Notes under the pieces: model-generated
The model's database searches: none
What the model saw: only the letters and a program-made list of their open reading frames with translations
What the model was told of the DNA's origin: nothing
Part shown: one piece after another, positions 41,557 to 50,986 of the stretch
How the letters are laid out: each line of letters starts with the position of its first letter
Position numbering within the stretch: position 1 is the stretch's first letter
Made by a program: the position numbers and the translations under genes
NCBI GenBank assembly: GCA_045545735.1
Contig: JAZQBM010000001.1
Span: 62,001-126,000 of the forward strand
Length of the DNA stretch: 64,000 nt
Source of the DNA: Fimenecus sp045545735
GTDB lineage: Bacteria; Bacillota; Clostridia; Oscillospirales; Acutalibacteraceae
Direction: 5' to 3'

Positions 41557-43050
41557 ATGTTTTATACAAGTACAAGAGATAAGTCTGTGAAAGTTACGGC
41601 TGCAGAAGCTATTGCAAAAGGAATTTCTTCTGAAGGCGGACTTTTTGTACCAACCGAAATTCCACAGATTTCTCTTGAATTTATAGAAAAGCTCGTTCCA
41701 ATGAGTTATATTGAGCGTGCGAAAGAAGTTTTAAGACTTTATCTTACTGATTTTACAGAAGATGAACTCTCAATGTGCGTTGAAGGTGCATATAAAGCAG
41801 GAAAATTCAGTTCTGAAAAGGTTGCACCTTTGTATAAACTTTCTGATACTGCAAATGTTCTTGAATTGTGGCGTGGTCCAACTTGTGCTTTTAAGGATAT
41901 GGCTCTTCAGTTGCTTCCATATCTTCTTACTGTTTCAGCAAACAAAACAGTTAAAGATACTGAAATTGTAATTCTTGTTGCAACTTCAGGCGACACAGGT
42001 AAAGCCGCTCTTGAAGGCTTTGCAGACGTTCCAAATACAAAAATTCTTGTATTCTATCCCGTTGATGGCGTTAGCCCAATGCAGAAACTTCAGATGACAA
42101 CTCAAGAAGGTTCAAATGTAAGTGTTTGTGCAATTGAGGGCAACTTTGACGATGCACAGTCAGGTGTTAAGAAAATCTTTACTGATAAAGATATTGAGAA
42201 GAAATTCAAAGAAAACGGACTTGCATTCTCATCTGCGAACTCAATTAACTGGGGACGTCTTGTACCACAGATTGTTTACTATGTGTCAGCATATTGCGAT
42301 ATGCTCGAAAATGGTGAACTTAAAGTTGGCGAGCCAATGAACGTTGTTGTTCCGACAGGCAACTTCGGTAACATTCTTGCGGCTTATTATGCAAAGAGAA
42401 TGGGTGTTCCTGTAAAAACTCTTATTTGTGCATCAAATGCAAATAATGTTCTTACTGATTTCCTTACAAGTGGTACATACAATAAGAACAGAGATTTCTA
42501 TTGCACAACATCACCATCAATGGATATTCTCATTTCAAGTAACCTTGAAAGACTTCTTTTCCACCTTTGCGACGAGAATGATAATCAGGTTGCTGATTGG
42601 ATGAATTCTCTTGTAGCTGATGGTAAATATACAGTTACAGCTGAAGTTGCTGATAAGGTTAAAGCCCTATTTGCAGCAGGTTGCTGTGACGATGCTGAAA
42701 CAAAAGCAACAATTGGCAAGGTGTTTGCAGATAAAGATTATCTTTGCGATACTCATACTGCAGTTGCAGTTAAAGTTTATGATGACTATGTGGCAAGCAC
42801 AGGCGACAAAACACCAACTGTTATTGCTTCAACCGCTAATCCATATAAATTCTCTGCAAGTGTACTTTCAGCAATTACTGATGAAATTAAAGCAGATAAT
42901 GAATTTGATATGGTAGAAGAATTGCTTGAAAAATCAAACGAACCTGTTCCACCACAGCTTGCAACACTTAAAGGTAAGACACCACGATTTACAGGTGTTG
43001 CAAAGAAAGAAGATATGAAACAAGTTGTTTTTGATATGTTAGGTATCTGA
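41557..43050 (+). CDS. thrC: Threonine synthase
   Basis: A 497-residue PLP enzyme that converts O-phosphohomoserine to threonine. Lys113 in AFKDMALQLLP is the PLP lysine; VATSGDTGKAALEGF and the phosphate loop PTGNFGNILAAYYAKRMG are also present. This is the longer class I form, starting MFYTSTRDKSVKVTAAEAI. AAAGGATG precedes the ATG. It stands alone between its promoter and a terminator; no other threonine gene is next to it. Confidence 0.96.
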   Translation: MFYTSTRDKSVKVTAAEAIAKGISSEGGLFVPTEIPQISLEFIEKLVPMSYIERAKEVLRLYLTDFTEDELSMCVEGAYKAGKFSSEKVAPLYKLSDTANVLELWRGPTCAFKDMALQLLPYLLTVSANKTVKDTEIVILVATSGDTGKAALEGFADVPNTKILVFYPVDGVSPMQKLQMTTQEGSNVSVCAIEGNFDDAQSGVKKIFTDKDIEKKFKENGLAFSSANSINWGRLVPQIVYYVSAYCDMLENGELKVGEPMNVVVPTGNFGNILAAYYAKRMGVPVKTLICASNANNVLTDFLTSGTYNKNRDFYCTTSPSMDILISSNLERLLFHLCDENDNQVADWMNSLVADGKYTVTAEVADKVKALFAAGCCDDAETKATIGKVFADKDYLCDTHTAVAVKVYDDYVASTGDKTPTVIASTANPYKFSASVLSAITDEIKADNEFDMVEELLEKSNEPVPPQLATLKGKTPRFTGVAKKEDMKQVVFDMLGI

Positions 43051-43063
43051 TTTTAAAATAACT

Positions 43064-43099
43064 AATGCGGAAGCTGTGTTGCTTATCGGCTTCCGCATT
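43064..43099. terminator. Terminator between thrC and the DUF1540 gene
   Basis: AATGCGGAAGC (43064-43074) pairs with GCTTCCGCATT (43089-43099) around a 14-base loop, between convergent genes. Confidence 0.82.
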
Positions 43100-43109
43100 T
43101 GAATTTAAA

Positions 43110-43274
43110 TTATTCTACATCTCTTGTGTTAAGTTTGAAAGTTGCACATCTTGTGTCGTCACAAGAGCAAGCACTATGTGTACCTACCTTGATGCCGTCT
43201 GCTGTGCAGTTCATGTGACCGTCATTAAAAATGCAATGACAAGCATCACAAGTGATATTTCTGTTCTTATCCAT
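43110..43274 (-). CDS. DUF1540 protein (small Cys-rich)
   Basis: A 54-residue protein encoded leftward, with AAGGAGGA before ATG 43274. It starts MDKNRNITCDACHC and continues with NCTADGIKVGTHSACSCDDTRCATF, the pattern of one DUF1540 unit (CxxCxxN.....C.A..I.V......T.C..F). The role is unknown; such proteins probably bind metal and some are spore-associated. Frames drawn over the same bases on the plus strand lack a ribosome binding site. Confidence 0.85.
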   Translation of the reverse strand: MDKNRNITCDACHCIFNDGHMNCTADGIKVGTHSACSCDDTRCATFKLNTRDVE

Positions 43275-43342
43275 TTTGTATTCCTCCTTTCAAATATATT
43301 TTTTGAAAGCAAGGCTTATTTATTCATAGGAGATTTTGTTTT

Positions 43343-44032
43343 ATGTCCGTTTACGCTATCGGCGATACTCATTTGTCATTTTCTACAGATAAGCCCATGG
43401 ATATTTTCAAGGGTTGGGATGATTATGCCCAAAGACTTGAAAATAACTGGCAACGTTTAGTTACAAATGAAGATACAGTTGTAATAAATGGCGATATTTC
43501 CTGGGCTATGGGAATAGAACAAGCAGAAAAAGACCTTGAATTTCTCAATAAACTTAACGGTACAAAAATCATTTCAAAAGGTAATCATGATTATTGGTGG
43601 AATACAATTACAAAAATGGAAAATTTCTGTAAAGAAAAAGGATTTGACACAATTAAGTTTTTACACAACAACGCTTACAGAGTAGGGGATATTTCGATTG
43701 CCGGTACTCGCGGTTGGTTTTTTGATGCCGAAAAAGATAATGTTGATAAAGTTATGGCACGTGAATGTGCAAGACTTGGGCGGTCAATAGAAGAAGCGAA
43801 AAAACTTGGTGGCGAAACAGTTGTGTTTTTGCATTATCCGCCTGTAAGTACTATTAAAACTTGTGAGCCAATTTTGAATGTTTTAAAAGAAAACAATATT
43901 TCAAGATGCTATTATGGGCATCTTCACGGCGGAGCAATCAATGGTGCTGTAAACGGTGAGTTTGAGGGTATTAAATTTCGACTTGTTTCTGCTGATTATT
44001 TAAATTTCTGCCCTTTGCTTATAAATAAATAA
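43343..44032 (+). CDS. Calcineurin-like metallophosphoesterase
   Basis: A 229-residue phosphoesterase with the full metal set: AIGDTHLSF, INGDISWAMG, KGNHDYWW and YGHLHGGA. The family acts on nucleotides, phosphoproteins or phospholipids; the substrate is unknown. AGGAG (43328-43332) is 10 bases from the ATG. It stands between a DUF1540 gene on the other strand and tig. Confidence 0.9.
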   Translation: MSVYAIGDTHLSFSTDKPMDIFKGWDDYAQRLENNWQRLVTNEDTVVINGDISWAMGIEQAEKDLEFLNKLNGTKIISKGNHDYWWNTITKMENFCKEKGFDTIKFLHNNAYRVGDISIAGTRGWFFDAEKDNVDKVMARECARLGRSIEEAKKLGGETVVFLHYPPVSTIKTCEPILNVLKENNISRCYYGHLHGGAINGAVNGEFEGIKFRLVSADYLNFCPLLINK

Positions 44033-44093
44033 GAAATTTTGTAAAAATCATTATTATTTTGCTTGATTTTTCAAGAAAAACTTTTGGAAAATA

Positions 44094-44122
44094 TTGTATT
44101 TAATTTTATTATGTGGTATAAT
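44094..44122 (+). promoter_or_regulatory. Extended -10 promoter of tig
   Basis: TTGTAT (44094-44099) and TATAAT (44117-44122) are 17 bases apart, with TGG before the -10. Confidence 0.65.
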
Positions 44123-44181
44123 ATCGTGAATATTGCGGTATGAAAAATACAGTAAACAATAATATTCAGGAGGAATATTTA

Positions 44182-45612
44182 ATGTTAAAGTCAACAAACA
44201 ATGTAGAAAAGAATGTCTACGAACTTGAAATCACTATTGACGGTGAAAAATTTGAGGCTGCTGTTCAAAAGGCATACCTTAAAGAAAGAAAGAATATCAC
44301 TATCAAAGGTTTCAGAAAAGGTAAAGCTCCAAGAGCATTCATCGAAAAGATGTACGGTGAAGGCGTGTTCTATGAAGATGCACTCGAACTTGTATATCCA
44401 GAAGCAGTAAGCGAAGCAATTATTGAATCAAAACTTGAAGTTGTAGGTTCTCCTTATGACCTTGAAGTTCCTGAAATCGGTAAAGATGGTGTAGTTTTAA
44501 AACTTAAGGTTGCTGTTAAACCTGAAGTTGATCTTGGTAAATATAAGGGACTTAAAGCAACAAGACCTTCATGCAAGGTTTCTGCTGACGAAGTAAAAAC
44601 TGAACTTGCAAAAATGCAGGAACAGAACTCAAGAATGATTAGCGTTGATAACAGAGCAGTAAAGAAGAATGATACTGCAGTTATCGATTTTGAAGGCTTT
44701 GTTGATGGTGTTGCATTTGATGGCGGTAAAGCTGAAATGTATGAACTCGTAATTGGTAGCGGTTCATTCATTCCTGGTTTTGAAGACCAGATTATCGGTC
44801 ATAAAGTAGGCGAAGAATTTGACGTAAATGTTACATTCCCTGCAGAATATCAGGAAAATCTTGCATCAAAAGATGCTGTATTCAAGATTAAACTTCATGA
44901 AATAAAAGTTAAAGAACTTCCAGCACTTGACGATGAATTCGTTAAGGACGTAAGTGAATTTGATACACTAGATGAACTTAAGAAGAGCGTTAAGTCACAG
45001 CTTGAAGCAGCAAAGAAAGCTGATGCTGACAATAAGATTGCAAATGACCTTCTTGAAGAAGTTGTTAAAGGCATGAAAGTTGATGTTCCTGCAGTTATGA
45101 TTGAAGCAGAAATTGACAATATCGTTGATAACTTCAACTACAGACTTCAGTCACAGGGTCTTGACCTTAACACTTATCTTTCATACACAGGTATGGAAAT
45201 GTCTGCGTTTAGAGATGGTTATAAAGAAAATGCTGAAGCACAGGTTAAACTTAGCCTTGCTCTTGAAGCAATCATCAAGGCAGAAGGCATTGAAGCAACT
45301 GAAGATGAAATCAATGCTGAATATGAAAACCTTGCAAAGACATACGCTATGGACGTTGATGCAGTTAAGAAAGCAATTCCTGAAGAGTCACTTGCAGGTG
45401 ATATTAAGTCAAGAAAAGCAATTGATTTCGTAAGAGATAATGCTACAATTACTGAAGAAAAAGCAACAAAGAAGACTACTGAAAAGAAAGAAACAGCAGA
45501 AAAAACACCTGCAAAGAAGCCTGCAGCAAAGAAAAAGGCTGATGATACAGAAAAAGCAGAAAAGAAACCTGCTGCTAAAAAAACAACAAAGAAAAAGGCT
45601 GACGCTGAATAA
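44182..45612 (+). CDS. tig: Trigger factor with Lys/Ala-rich C-terminal tail
   Basis: A 476-residue ribosome-associated chaperone and peptidyl-prolyl isomerase. The N-terminal ribosome-binding domain has GFRKGKAPRAFIEK; the FKBP domain includes AVIDFEGFVDGVAFDGG and IPGFEDQIIGHKVGEEFDV; a C-terminal helical cradle follows. From residue 424 a tail of about 53 residues is almost all Lys, Ala, Thr and Glu with Pro, such as KKPAAKK repeats, like histone-H1-type tails. Trigger factors usually end near residue 430. ATG 44182 follows AGGAGGA; an upstream in-frame ATG at 44140 lacks such a site. clpP and clpX follow. Confidence 0.95.
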   Translation: MLKSTNNVEKNVYELEITIDGEKFEAAVQKAYLKERKNITIKGFRKGKAPRAFIEKMYGEGVFYEDALELVYPEAVSEAIIESKLEVVGSPYDLEVPEIGKDGVVLKLKVAVKPEVDLGKYKGLKATRPSCKVSADEVKTELAKMQEQNSRMISVDNRAVKKNDTAVIDFEGFVDGVAFDGGKAEMYELVIGSGSFIPGFEDQIIGHKVGEEFDVNVTFPAEYQENLASKDAVFKIKLHEIKVKELPALDDEFVKDVSEFDTLDELKKSVKSQLEAAKKADADNKIANDLLEEVVKGMKVDVPAVMIEAEIDNIVDNFNYRLQSQGLDLNTYLSYTGMEMSAFRDGYKENAEAQVKLSLALEAIIKAEGIEATEDEINAEYENLAKTYAMDVDAVKKAIPEESLAGDIKSRKAIDFVRDNATITEEKATKKTTEKKETAEKTPAKKPAAKKKADDTEKAEKKPAAKKTTKKKADAE

Positions 45613-45645
45613 TCAGTCATAAAATTTATAAGTATAAGTGTTGAA

Positions 45646-45676
45646 GAATTGTCCAATAATTAAAGGGCAATTCTTT
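45646..45676 (+). terminator. Hairpin between tig and clpP
   Basis: GAATTGTCC (45646-45654) pairs with GGGCAATTC (45665-45673), with one G-T pair; only TTT follows, so partial read-through into clpP is likely. Confidence 0.65.
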
Positions 45677-45709
45677 AATGCTATTCAAGTGTATAGGAGG
45701 TTATATATT

Positions 45710-46291
45710 ATGGCACTTGTACCATATGTTGTTGAACAGACAAACAGAGGGGAAAGACAGTACGATATTTTTTCTAGACTTTTAAATGACAGAATTATCG
45801 TTTTGTCAGATGAGGTAAACGATGCAACCGCATCTTTGGTTGTTGCACAGTTGCTTTATCTTGAGGGACAGGATAGCGAAAAAGATATAAGCCTTTACAT
45901 TAACAGCCCGGGCGGTTCAGTTTCTGCAGGACTTGCAATTTACGACACAATGCAGTATATCAAATGTGATGTATCTACAATTTGTATGGGTATGGCGGCA
46001 AGTATGGGTGCTTTCCTTTTGTCATCAGGTGCAAAAGGTAAAAGATATGCTCTTCCAAATAGCGAAATTATGATTCATCAGCCGTTGGGCGGTGCTCAGG
46101 GTCAGGCAAGCGATATTAAAATTGCCGCTGAGCATATTCTCAGAACACGCGAAAAACTCAACAAAATACTTGCTGAAAATACAGGTAAGCCTATTGAACA
46201 GATAGCACTTGATACTGAACGTGACAATTGGCTTTCAGCACAGGAAGCTATGGATTACGGTATTGTAGATAAGGTTTTCTATAAGAGATAA
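45710..46291 (+). CDS. clpP: ATP-dependent Clp protease proteolytic subunit
   Basis: A 193-residue serine protease with the catalytic triad Ser98 (GMAASMGAF), His123 (IMIHQPLGG) and Asp172 (ERDNWLS). It forms the 14-subunit chamber fed by ClpX. ATG 45710 follows AGGAGG by 9 bases; the longer reading frame upstream crosses the hairpin and is not used. clpX begins 11 bases downstream. Confidence 0.98.
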   Translation: MALVPYVVEQTNRGERQYDIFSRLLNDRIIVLSDEVNDATASLVVAQLLYLEGQDSEKDISLYINSPGGSVSAGLAIYDTMQYIKCDVSTICMGMAASMGAFLLSSGAKGKRYALPNSEIMIHQPLGGAQGQASDIKIAAEHILRTREKLNKILAENTGKPIEQIALDTERDNWLSAQEAMDYGIVDKVFYKR

Positions 46292-46302
46292 GGAGCTAAT
46301 TT

Positions 46303-47616
46303 ATGGCTAGAGAAAACGAAAAAGAAAGAAATGTAAGATGTTCTTTCTGCGGAAAAACTCAAGAGCAGGTTGAAAAACTTATTGCTGGTCCCGGTGTATA
46401 TATCTGTGATGAATGTATTGAACTCTGTATGGGTATAATTGGCGAAAACGATGTAAATCCAAACAGAAAAAGCGGTAAAAGAGTTAAACTTGAAGAAAAA
46501 GTTCTTCCTAAGCCACAGGAAATCAAGGCTGCACTTGACGAATATGTAGTAGGTCAGGATGCTGCTAAAAAAGTATTAAGCGTTTCGGTTTACAATCATT
46601 ATAAAAGAATTTATCACGGTACTGATAGTGGTGTTGAAATTCAGAAAAGTAATGTCGTACTTTTAGGACCTACCGGTGTTGGTAAAACAGTTCTTGCACA
46701 GACACTTGCAAAAATTATTGACGTTCCTTTTGCAATCGCAGATGCTACAACATTGACTGAAGCGGGTTATGTCGGTGAAGATGTAGAAAATATTCTTTTA
46801 AGACTTATTCAGGCTGCAGATTACGATGTTGAAAAAGCAGAACGTGGTATTATTTATGTTGATGAAATTGACAAGATAGCACGTAAAAGTGAAAATCCTT
46901 CAATTACTCGTGATGTTAGTGGAGAAGGCGTTCAACAAGCACTTCTTAAAATTCTTGAAGGTACTGTTGCAAATGTACCTCCACAAGGTGGTCGTAAACA
47001 TCCGCAACAGGAGTTTATTCAGATTGATACATCTAATATCCTCTTTATTTGTGGTGGTGCTTTTGACGGCATTGAAAAGATTGTTGAAAAGCGTACAGGA
47101 AATTCATCACTTGGCTTTGGTGCTGAGATTAAGAATAAAGCTGAATTTGAACTTGAAGATGTGTATTCAAAGGTTATAGCACAGGATTTGGTTAAATTTG
47201 GTCTTATTCCTGAACTTGTAGGTCGTGTTCCTGTAATAACTGCTTTACAACAGCTTTCTAAAGAAGATTTGATTAAGATTCTTTCTGAGCCTAAAAACGC
47301 TCTTTTAAAGCAATTTAAAGCACTTTTCAATATGGATGATGTTGAACTTGAGTTTACTGATGATGCACTTATAGCAATTGCAGAAAAAACTCTTGAAAAG
47401 AAAACTGGTGCACGTGGTCTTCGTGGCATTATGGAAAGCGTTCTTATGCCAATTATGTATGACACACCATCTGAACATACAATTGCAAAAGTGATTATTA
47501 CTCGTGAATGTGTTAATGATGGTGCATCACCTGAAATCATTCGCGACGAAAACAGAAAGCCTAATATGCTTACTTCAAAGAATTTAGTGAAGAATAGTAC
47601 AAAAAAGGCAATATAA
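46303..47616 (+). CDS. clpX: ClpX ATPase subunit of Clp protease
   Basis: A 437-residue AAA+ unfoldase. The N-terminal zinc-binding domain holds CSFCGKTQEQ and CDECIELC; Walker A is GPTGVGKTVLAQ; then the ClpX blocks YVGEDVENILLRL, VDEIDKIARKSENPSITRDVSGEGVQ and GFGAEI; LGF-type loops contact ClpP. It recognises tagged proteins and feeds them to ClpP. AAGGAG precedes the ATG. A terminator follows. Confidence 0.98.
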   Translation: MARENEKERNVRCSFCGKTQEQVEKLIAGPGVYICDECIELCMGIIGENDVNPNRKSGKRVKLEEKVLPKPQEIKAALDEYVVGQDAAKKVLSVSVYNHYKRIYHGTDSGVEIQKSNVVLLGPTGVGKTVLAQTLAKIIDVPFAIADATTLTEAGYVGEDVENILLRLIQAADYDVEKAERGIIYVDEIDKIARKSENPSITRDVSGEGVQQALLKILEGTVANVPPQGGRKHPQQEFIQIDTSNILFICGGAFDGIEKIVEKRTGNSSLGFGAEIKNKAEFELEDVYSKVIAQDLVKFGLIPELVGRVPVITALQQLSKEDLIKILSEPKNALLKQFKALFNMDDVELEFTDDALIAIAEKTLEKKTGARGLRGIMESVLMPIMYDTPSEHTIAKVIITRECVNDGASPEIIRDENRKPNMLTSKNLVKNSTKKAI

Positions 47617-47623
47617 ACTATTA

Positions 47624-47649
47624 AAGCCACAGTTTTTGAACTGTGGCTT
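47624..47649 (+). terminator. Hairpin after clpX
   Basis: AAGCCACAGT (47624-47633) and ACTGTGGCTT (47640-47649) form a 10-bp stem. No long T-run follows, so it may only partly stop transcription. Confidence 0.6.
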
Positions 47650-47668
47650 ATCTGCGTAAAGGTGAATT

Positions 47669-48559
47669 ATGAAAACAAAAGCAAAATCAACAATTTTACT
47701 CTTTTTAACGGCAATTATATGGGGCTTTGCCTTTGTTGCACAAAGAGTTGGTGCCGAGTTTGTAGGTGCTTTTACATTTAATGGAATAAGATTTTTACTC
47801 GGTTCTTTGTCTTTAAGTCCTGTTATATTAATTTTTGAAAGAGAAAAGTTAGATAAATCAAAATTTATAAAAACGCTTGTTCCAAGTCTTTTAGCAGGTA
47901 CTGTGCTTTTTATTGCATCAACACTTCAACAATTGGGTGTTGAATGGACAGGCAGTGCAGGAAAAGCAGGCTTTTTAACAGGACTTTACATAGTACTCGT
48001 GCCCGTAATTAGATTTTTTATGGGTAAGAAAACAAGTGTATTCACATTTTTTGGTGCAGTTTTTGCACTTGTCGGACTATTCTTCCTTTGTATGACGGGC
48101 GATGAACTAAAGTTTGGTATGGGCGATATTGTGCTTATTATAGGTGCTTTTTTCTGGGCGGCACATATACTTGTTGTTGACAAATATGTTAAAGATATAA
48201 GCCCGTTAAAATTCAGTATGATGCAATTTTTAATTTGCGGTCTTTTAAGTATCATTTTTGCTCTTTTCACTGAAACCATTGAGCTTTCTGCAATAAAAAG
48301 TGCAGGAATACCGATTCTTTACGGTGGCTTGATGTCAGTTGGCGTTGCATATACTTGTCAGATTTTAGGTCAAAAGGATGCTGACCCTACATTTGCATCA
48401 ATTGTATTTTCAACTGAATCAGTATTCAGTGCAATAGGCGGTGCAATTATTCTTAATGAGATAATGAGCGGAAGAGGTTACCTTGGTTGTGTCCTTATTT
48501 TTATAGGTATTATTTTCTCACAGATTAACATTGATTCGTTTCGTAAAAAACTTAAATAA
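47669..48559 (+). CDS. EamA-family (DMT) transporter
   Basis: A 296-residue membrane protein with about ten spans in two EamA repeats: LLFLTAIIWGFAFVAQRVGAEFVG at the N-terminus, then VLIIGAFFWAAHILVVDKYV in the second half, ending EIMSGRGYLGCVLIFIGII. The family exports amino acids, metabolites or drugs. Substrate unknown. A ribosome binding site AAAGGTG precedes the ATG. It lies alone between two intergenic spaces. Confidence 0.85.
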   Translation: MKTKAKSTILLFLTAIIWGFAFVAQRVGAEFVGAFTFNGIRFLLGSLSLSPVILIFEREKLDKSKFIKTLVPSLLAGTVLFIASTLQQLGVEWTGSAGKAGFLTGLYIVLVPVIRFFMGKKTSVFTFFGAVFALVGLFFLCMTGDELKFGMGDIVLIIGAFFWAAHILVVDKYVKDISPLKFSMMQFLICGLLSIIFALFTETIELSAIKSAGIPILYGGLMSVGVAYTCQILGQKDADPTFASIVFSTESVFSAIGGAIILNEIMSGRGYLGCVLIFIGIIFSQINIDSFRKKLK

Positions 48560-48679
48560 TTGGTAATACATTAAAAATGACACTTTAATTACAGTTTTTA
48601 TTAATTAGTTGACAAAAATGAAAGTATCAAGTAGTATTAAAATGTAATTTAGTATGGTTAATCCTTTGTGGAGGAGCAT

Positions 48680-50050
48680 ATGGGTATTTTATATAAATTT
48701 CAAAAGACAGTTGTATTTATTTTAAAAGCAACAATGTATGTTTGCTTGACTGCAACTTTCTTTCTGGTTTTTGGAACTGAATATGAATGGATTGTTCATC
48801 TTTCAAGAACTACAGGTGTTACTTTTGTCACTTTCTGTGTTCTTGAGGCGGCACTTGTATCTGTTTATGGTGGCTATGCAATAGGACGACTTAAAAGTAA
48901 ACCTATTGTAATATCTCTTTCGCTTGCAACCATTGTTACTGACTTGGTTACTCATCTTCAGCTTTGTATTATGAATGTTAATGAGAATAATAATCCTCAT
49001 TTTGTTTATGAATCACCACATTTGTTGATTCTTGTAATGCTTATTCAGGTATCTTTAATTATTTTGTTTACCTACTTTGGTAATTATGTTTATTTTACAA
49101 TAAATCCACCTGAAAGATGTTGTGTGATTACAAGTTCAGAGGAATCACTTAATAATATTATGCCGAAAATTAGAAGGTATAAAAAACAGTATGATGTTAC
49201 AGATATGATTCATTATACATCAAAAAATGTGTTTGATATTATTAATGAGTGCGATACAGTGTTTTTATATGACATTCCTGCTACGGAAAAAACTCTTTTG
49301 AATGAGTATTGTTATGCAAGGAATAAAAATATTTATTATAATTTTGAAATGAATGACGTTGTTATGCTTGGTGCAAGGGCTGCTATTCTTGACGATAAGC
49401 CGTTGGTTTCAGCTGTTGTTCGCGATTTGACTTTTGAACAACGTTTTGTTAAAAGATTAATGGATATTTTAATTTCCGGTGTCGGACTTGTCGTATGTGG
49501 CCCGATTATGCTTGTTTGTGCGGCTTTGATTAAGGCGGAAGACGGCGGTAGCGTTTTCTTCAGACAGTTGCGAGCAACAAAAGGCGGAGAACTTTTTAAT
49601 GTTTATAAATTCCGAACAATGAAAGAAGAAAATTCTGAAAATCGTTCAGTAACATCTGATGATGACAGAATTACTAAAGTTGGTAAATATCTCAGAAAAT
49701 TCCGTATAGACGAGTTACCACAACTTATTAACATTTTTAAAGGCGAAATGAGTGTTGTAGGTCCTCGACCTGAAATGGTTGAAAATGTTGACAGATATAC
49801 TCAGGAGTTGCCGGAGTTTTCTTACAGATTAAGAGTAAAAGGCGGTCTTACAGGTTACGCACAAATTGCAGGTAAATATAATACCTCACCAAAAGATAAA
49901 CTTGTACTTGACCTTATGTATATTGAAAAATACAGTTTGTGGCTTGATTTTAAACTAATTATGCAGACCGTAACTGTTCTATTAAGAGCAGGAGACAGTA
50001 CAAAGGCATTTTCTAAACGTACAAATAAATATCATTTTACTGAAAAATAA
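48680..50050 (+). CDS. Polyprenyl sugar-1-phosphate transferase
   Basis: A 456-residue membrane enzyme of the exopolysaccharide glycosylphosphotransferase type. There are four or five N-terminal spans (about 10-140), a CoA-binding-like stretch (CCVITSSEES onward), another span (about 265-290, KRLMDILISGVGLV), and the bacterial sugar transferase domain: FRQLRATKGGELFNVYKFRTM, IDELPQLINIFKGEMSVVGPRPE, RVKGGLTGYAQI. It moves a sugar phosphate onto undecaprenyl phosphate to start glycan assembly. ATG 48680 follows GGAGGAG. TTGACA at 48609 with a poor -10 is only a weak promoter. Confidence 0.9.
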   Translation: MGILYKFQKTVVFILKATMYVCLTATFFLVFGTEYEWIVHLSRTTGVTFVTFCVLEAALVSVYGGYAIGRLKSKPIVISLSLATIVTDLVTHLQLCIMNVNENNNPHFVYESPHLLILVMLIQVSLIILFTYFGNYVYFTINPPERCCVITSSEESLNNIMPKIRRYKKQYDVTDMIHYTSKNVFDIINECDTVFLYDIPATEKTLLNEYCYARNKNIYYNFEMNDVVMLGARAAILDDKPLVSAVVRDLTFEQRFVKRLMDILISGVGLVVCGPIMLVCAALIKAEDGGSVFFRQLRATKGGELFNVYKFRTMKEENSENRSVTSDDDRITKVGKYLRKFRIDELPQLINIFKGEMSVVGPRPEMVENVDRYTQELPEFSYRLRVKGGLTGYAQIAGKYNTSPKDKLVLDLMYIEKYSLWLDFKLIMQTVTVLLRAGDSTKAFSKRTNKYHFTEK

Positions 50051-50075
50051 GAACTTTTTAAGTTCTTATTTTTTT
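50045..50075 (+). terminator. Terminator of the sugar transferase gene
   Basis: AAATAAGAACTT (50045-50056) pairs with AAGTTCTTATTT (50060-50071) around TTT, continuing into T residues. The stem overlaps the stop codon. Confidence 0.9.
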
Positions 50076-50082
50076 ATTGATA

Positions 50083-50111
50083 TTGTTTATAAATTATTTT
50101 TGTGTTATACT
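50083..50111 (+). promoter_or_regulatory. Promoter of the LCP-like / transglutaminase / folate transcript
   Basis: TTGTTT (50083-50088) and TATACT (50106-50111) are 17 bases apart; the start codon is 29 bases downstream. Confidence 0.5.
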
Positions 50112-50140
50112 AAATTAAATATTGATTTATTGGTGCTAAA

Positions 50141-50986
50141 ATGAATAATAAAAATCTATTTTCTGAAAATAAAGTTAAAAAATCTACAATTAAATATTTT
50201 ATAATTTCTTTTGCAGTATTTATTGTTTTGCTTGCTGTTTGTTCTGTTATACTTTTAATGCATTCTCTTGATTATGATATTGGAAATCTTGTTGATAATT
50301 CTACAACTACTACAACGGATATCTTTGATGAAAATGAGACAACAATATATTCTGTAAACGAACTTACAGGTAAATCGAATTTACTCTTTATAGTTGAAAC
50401 AGAAGAAAAAAACGTTGATTTTTTATGCATTGTTTCTACTGATTTTGATAATAAGTCAATGACTGTCGATTGTATTGATGGAAATTCAAAGATGGAATAT
50501 AATGGAGTAAATTCAACCATAAGTAGTATATATTTAACTGATTATGAACTTGGCGTAAAAAAAGCTCTTAATGAAAACCAAATTTCAGTTGATAAGTATA
50601 TAATTTTTGATAATTCACAGCTTCAAGATGTGTTGGCGTTATTTGATGGCTTTTCAATTGAAGTGCATAATACCGTTAGTTATAAATCATACGAGTTTAA
50701 TTTAAGCCTTGAAAAAGGAAAACAGGATTTATCACCGGACTTGACTTATAAATATTTAAAAGTAAGTGACAATTCTACTCGCGAAAGAATAATTTGTGAT
50801 ATTATTAAATCTGTTCTCACGACAGATTATATTGAGAATTCCGAGAATTTATTTACGTCTTTTGTTAATTTGTGTGATACAGATATTTCGGTTATTGACT
50901 ATTCTGAATCTATTGAAAGATTAAGAGTATATTGTTATGCTGACGATAAGTTTTCTCCCGAAATATACGTTGAGGATGGCGAATAA
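50141..50986 (+). CDS. LytR-CpsA-Psr-like membrane protein (degenerate)
   Basis: A 281-residue protein with a single N-terminal membrane span (about 18-40), a Thr-rich linker (TTTTTD near residue 56) and an outer domain whose layout recalls LCP enzymes: SNLLFIVETEEKNVDFLCIVSTDFD, then YIIFDNSQLQDVLALFDGFSIEV and LSLEKGKQDLSPDLTYKYLKV. The Arg-rich active-site motif (SIPRDt) reads VDCIDGNSKM, so catalysis is probably lost. LCP enzymes join polymers to peptidoglycan. The link is inferred from pattern only. Its stop overlaps the next ATG (TAATGA). Confidence 0.6.
   Translation: MNNKNLFSENKVKKSTIKYFIISFAVFIVLLAVCSVILLMHSLDYDIGNLVDNSTTTTTDIFDENETTIYSVNELTGKSNLLFIVETEEKNVDFLCIVSTDFDNKSMTVDCIDGNSKMEYNGVNSTISSIYLTDYELGVKKALNENQISVDKYIIFDNSQLQDVLALFDGFSIEVHNTVSYKSYEFNLSLEKGKQDLSPDLTYKYLKVSDNSTRERIICDIIKSVLTTDYIENSENLFTSFVNLCDTDISVIDYSESIERLRVYCYADDKFSPEIYVEDGE

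Noticed and set aside
43065..43460. A 131-residue plus-strand frame between thrC and the metallophosphoesterase gene
   Set aside because: It starts in the terminator stem, runs antisense to a clear DUF1540 gene and overlaps the metallophosphoesterase start in another frame.
44062..44082. CTTGA/TCAAG hairpin before tig
   Set aside because: Only five base pairs and followed by A residues, not T; no terminator or operator role can be supported.
48609..48640. TTGACA with TATTAA before the sugar transferase gene
   Set aside because: The spacing of 20 bases is too long for a sigma-A promoter; kept only as a remark in the gene entry.
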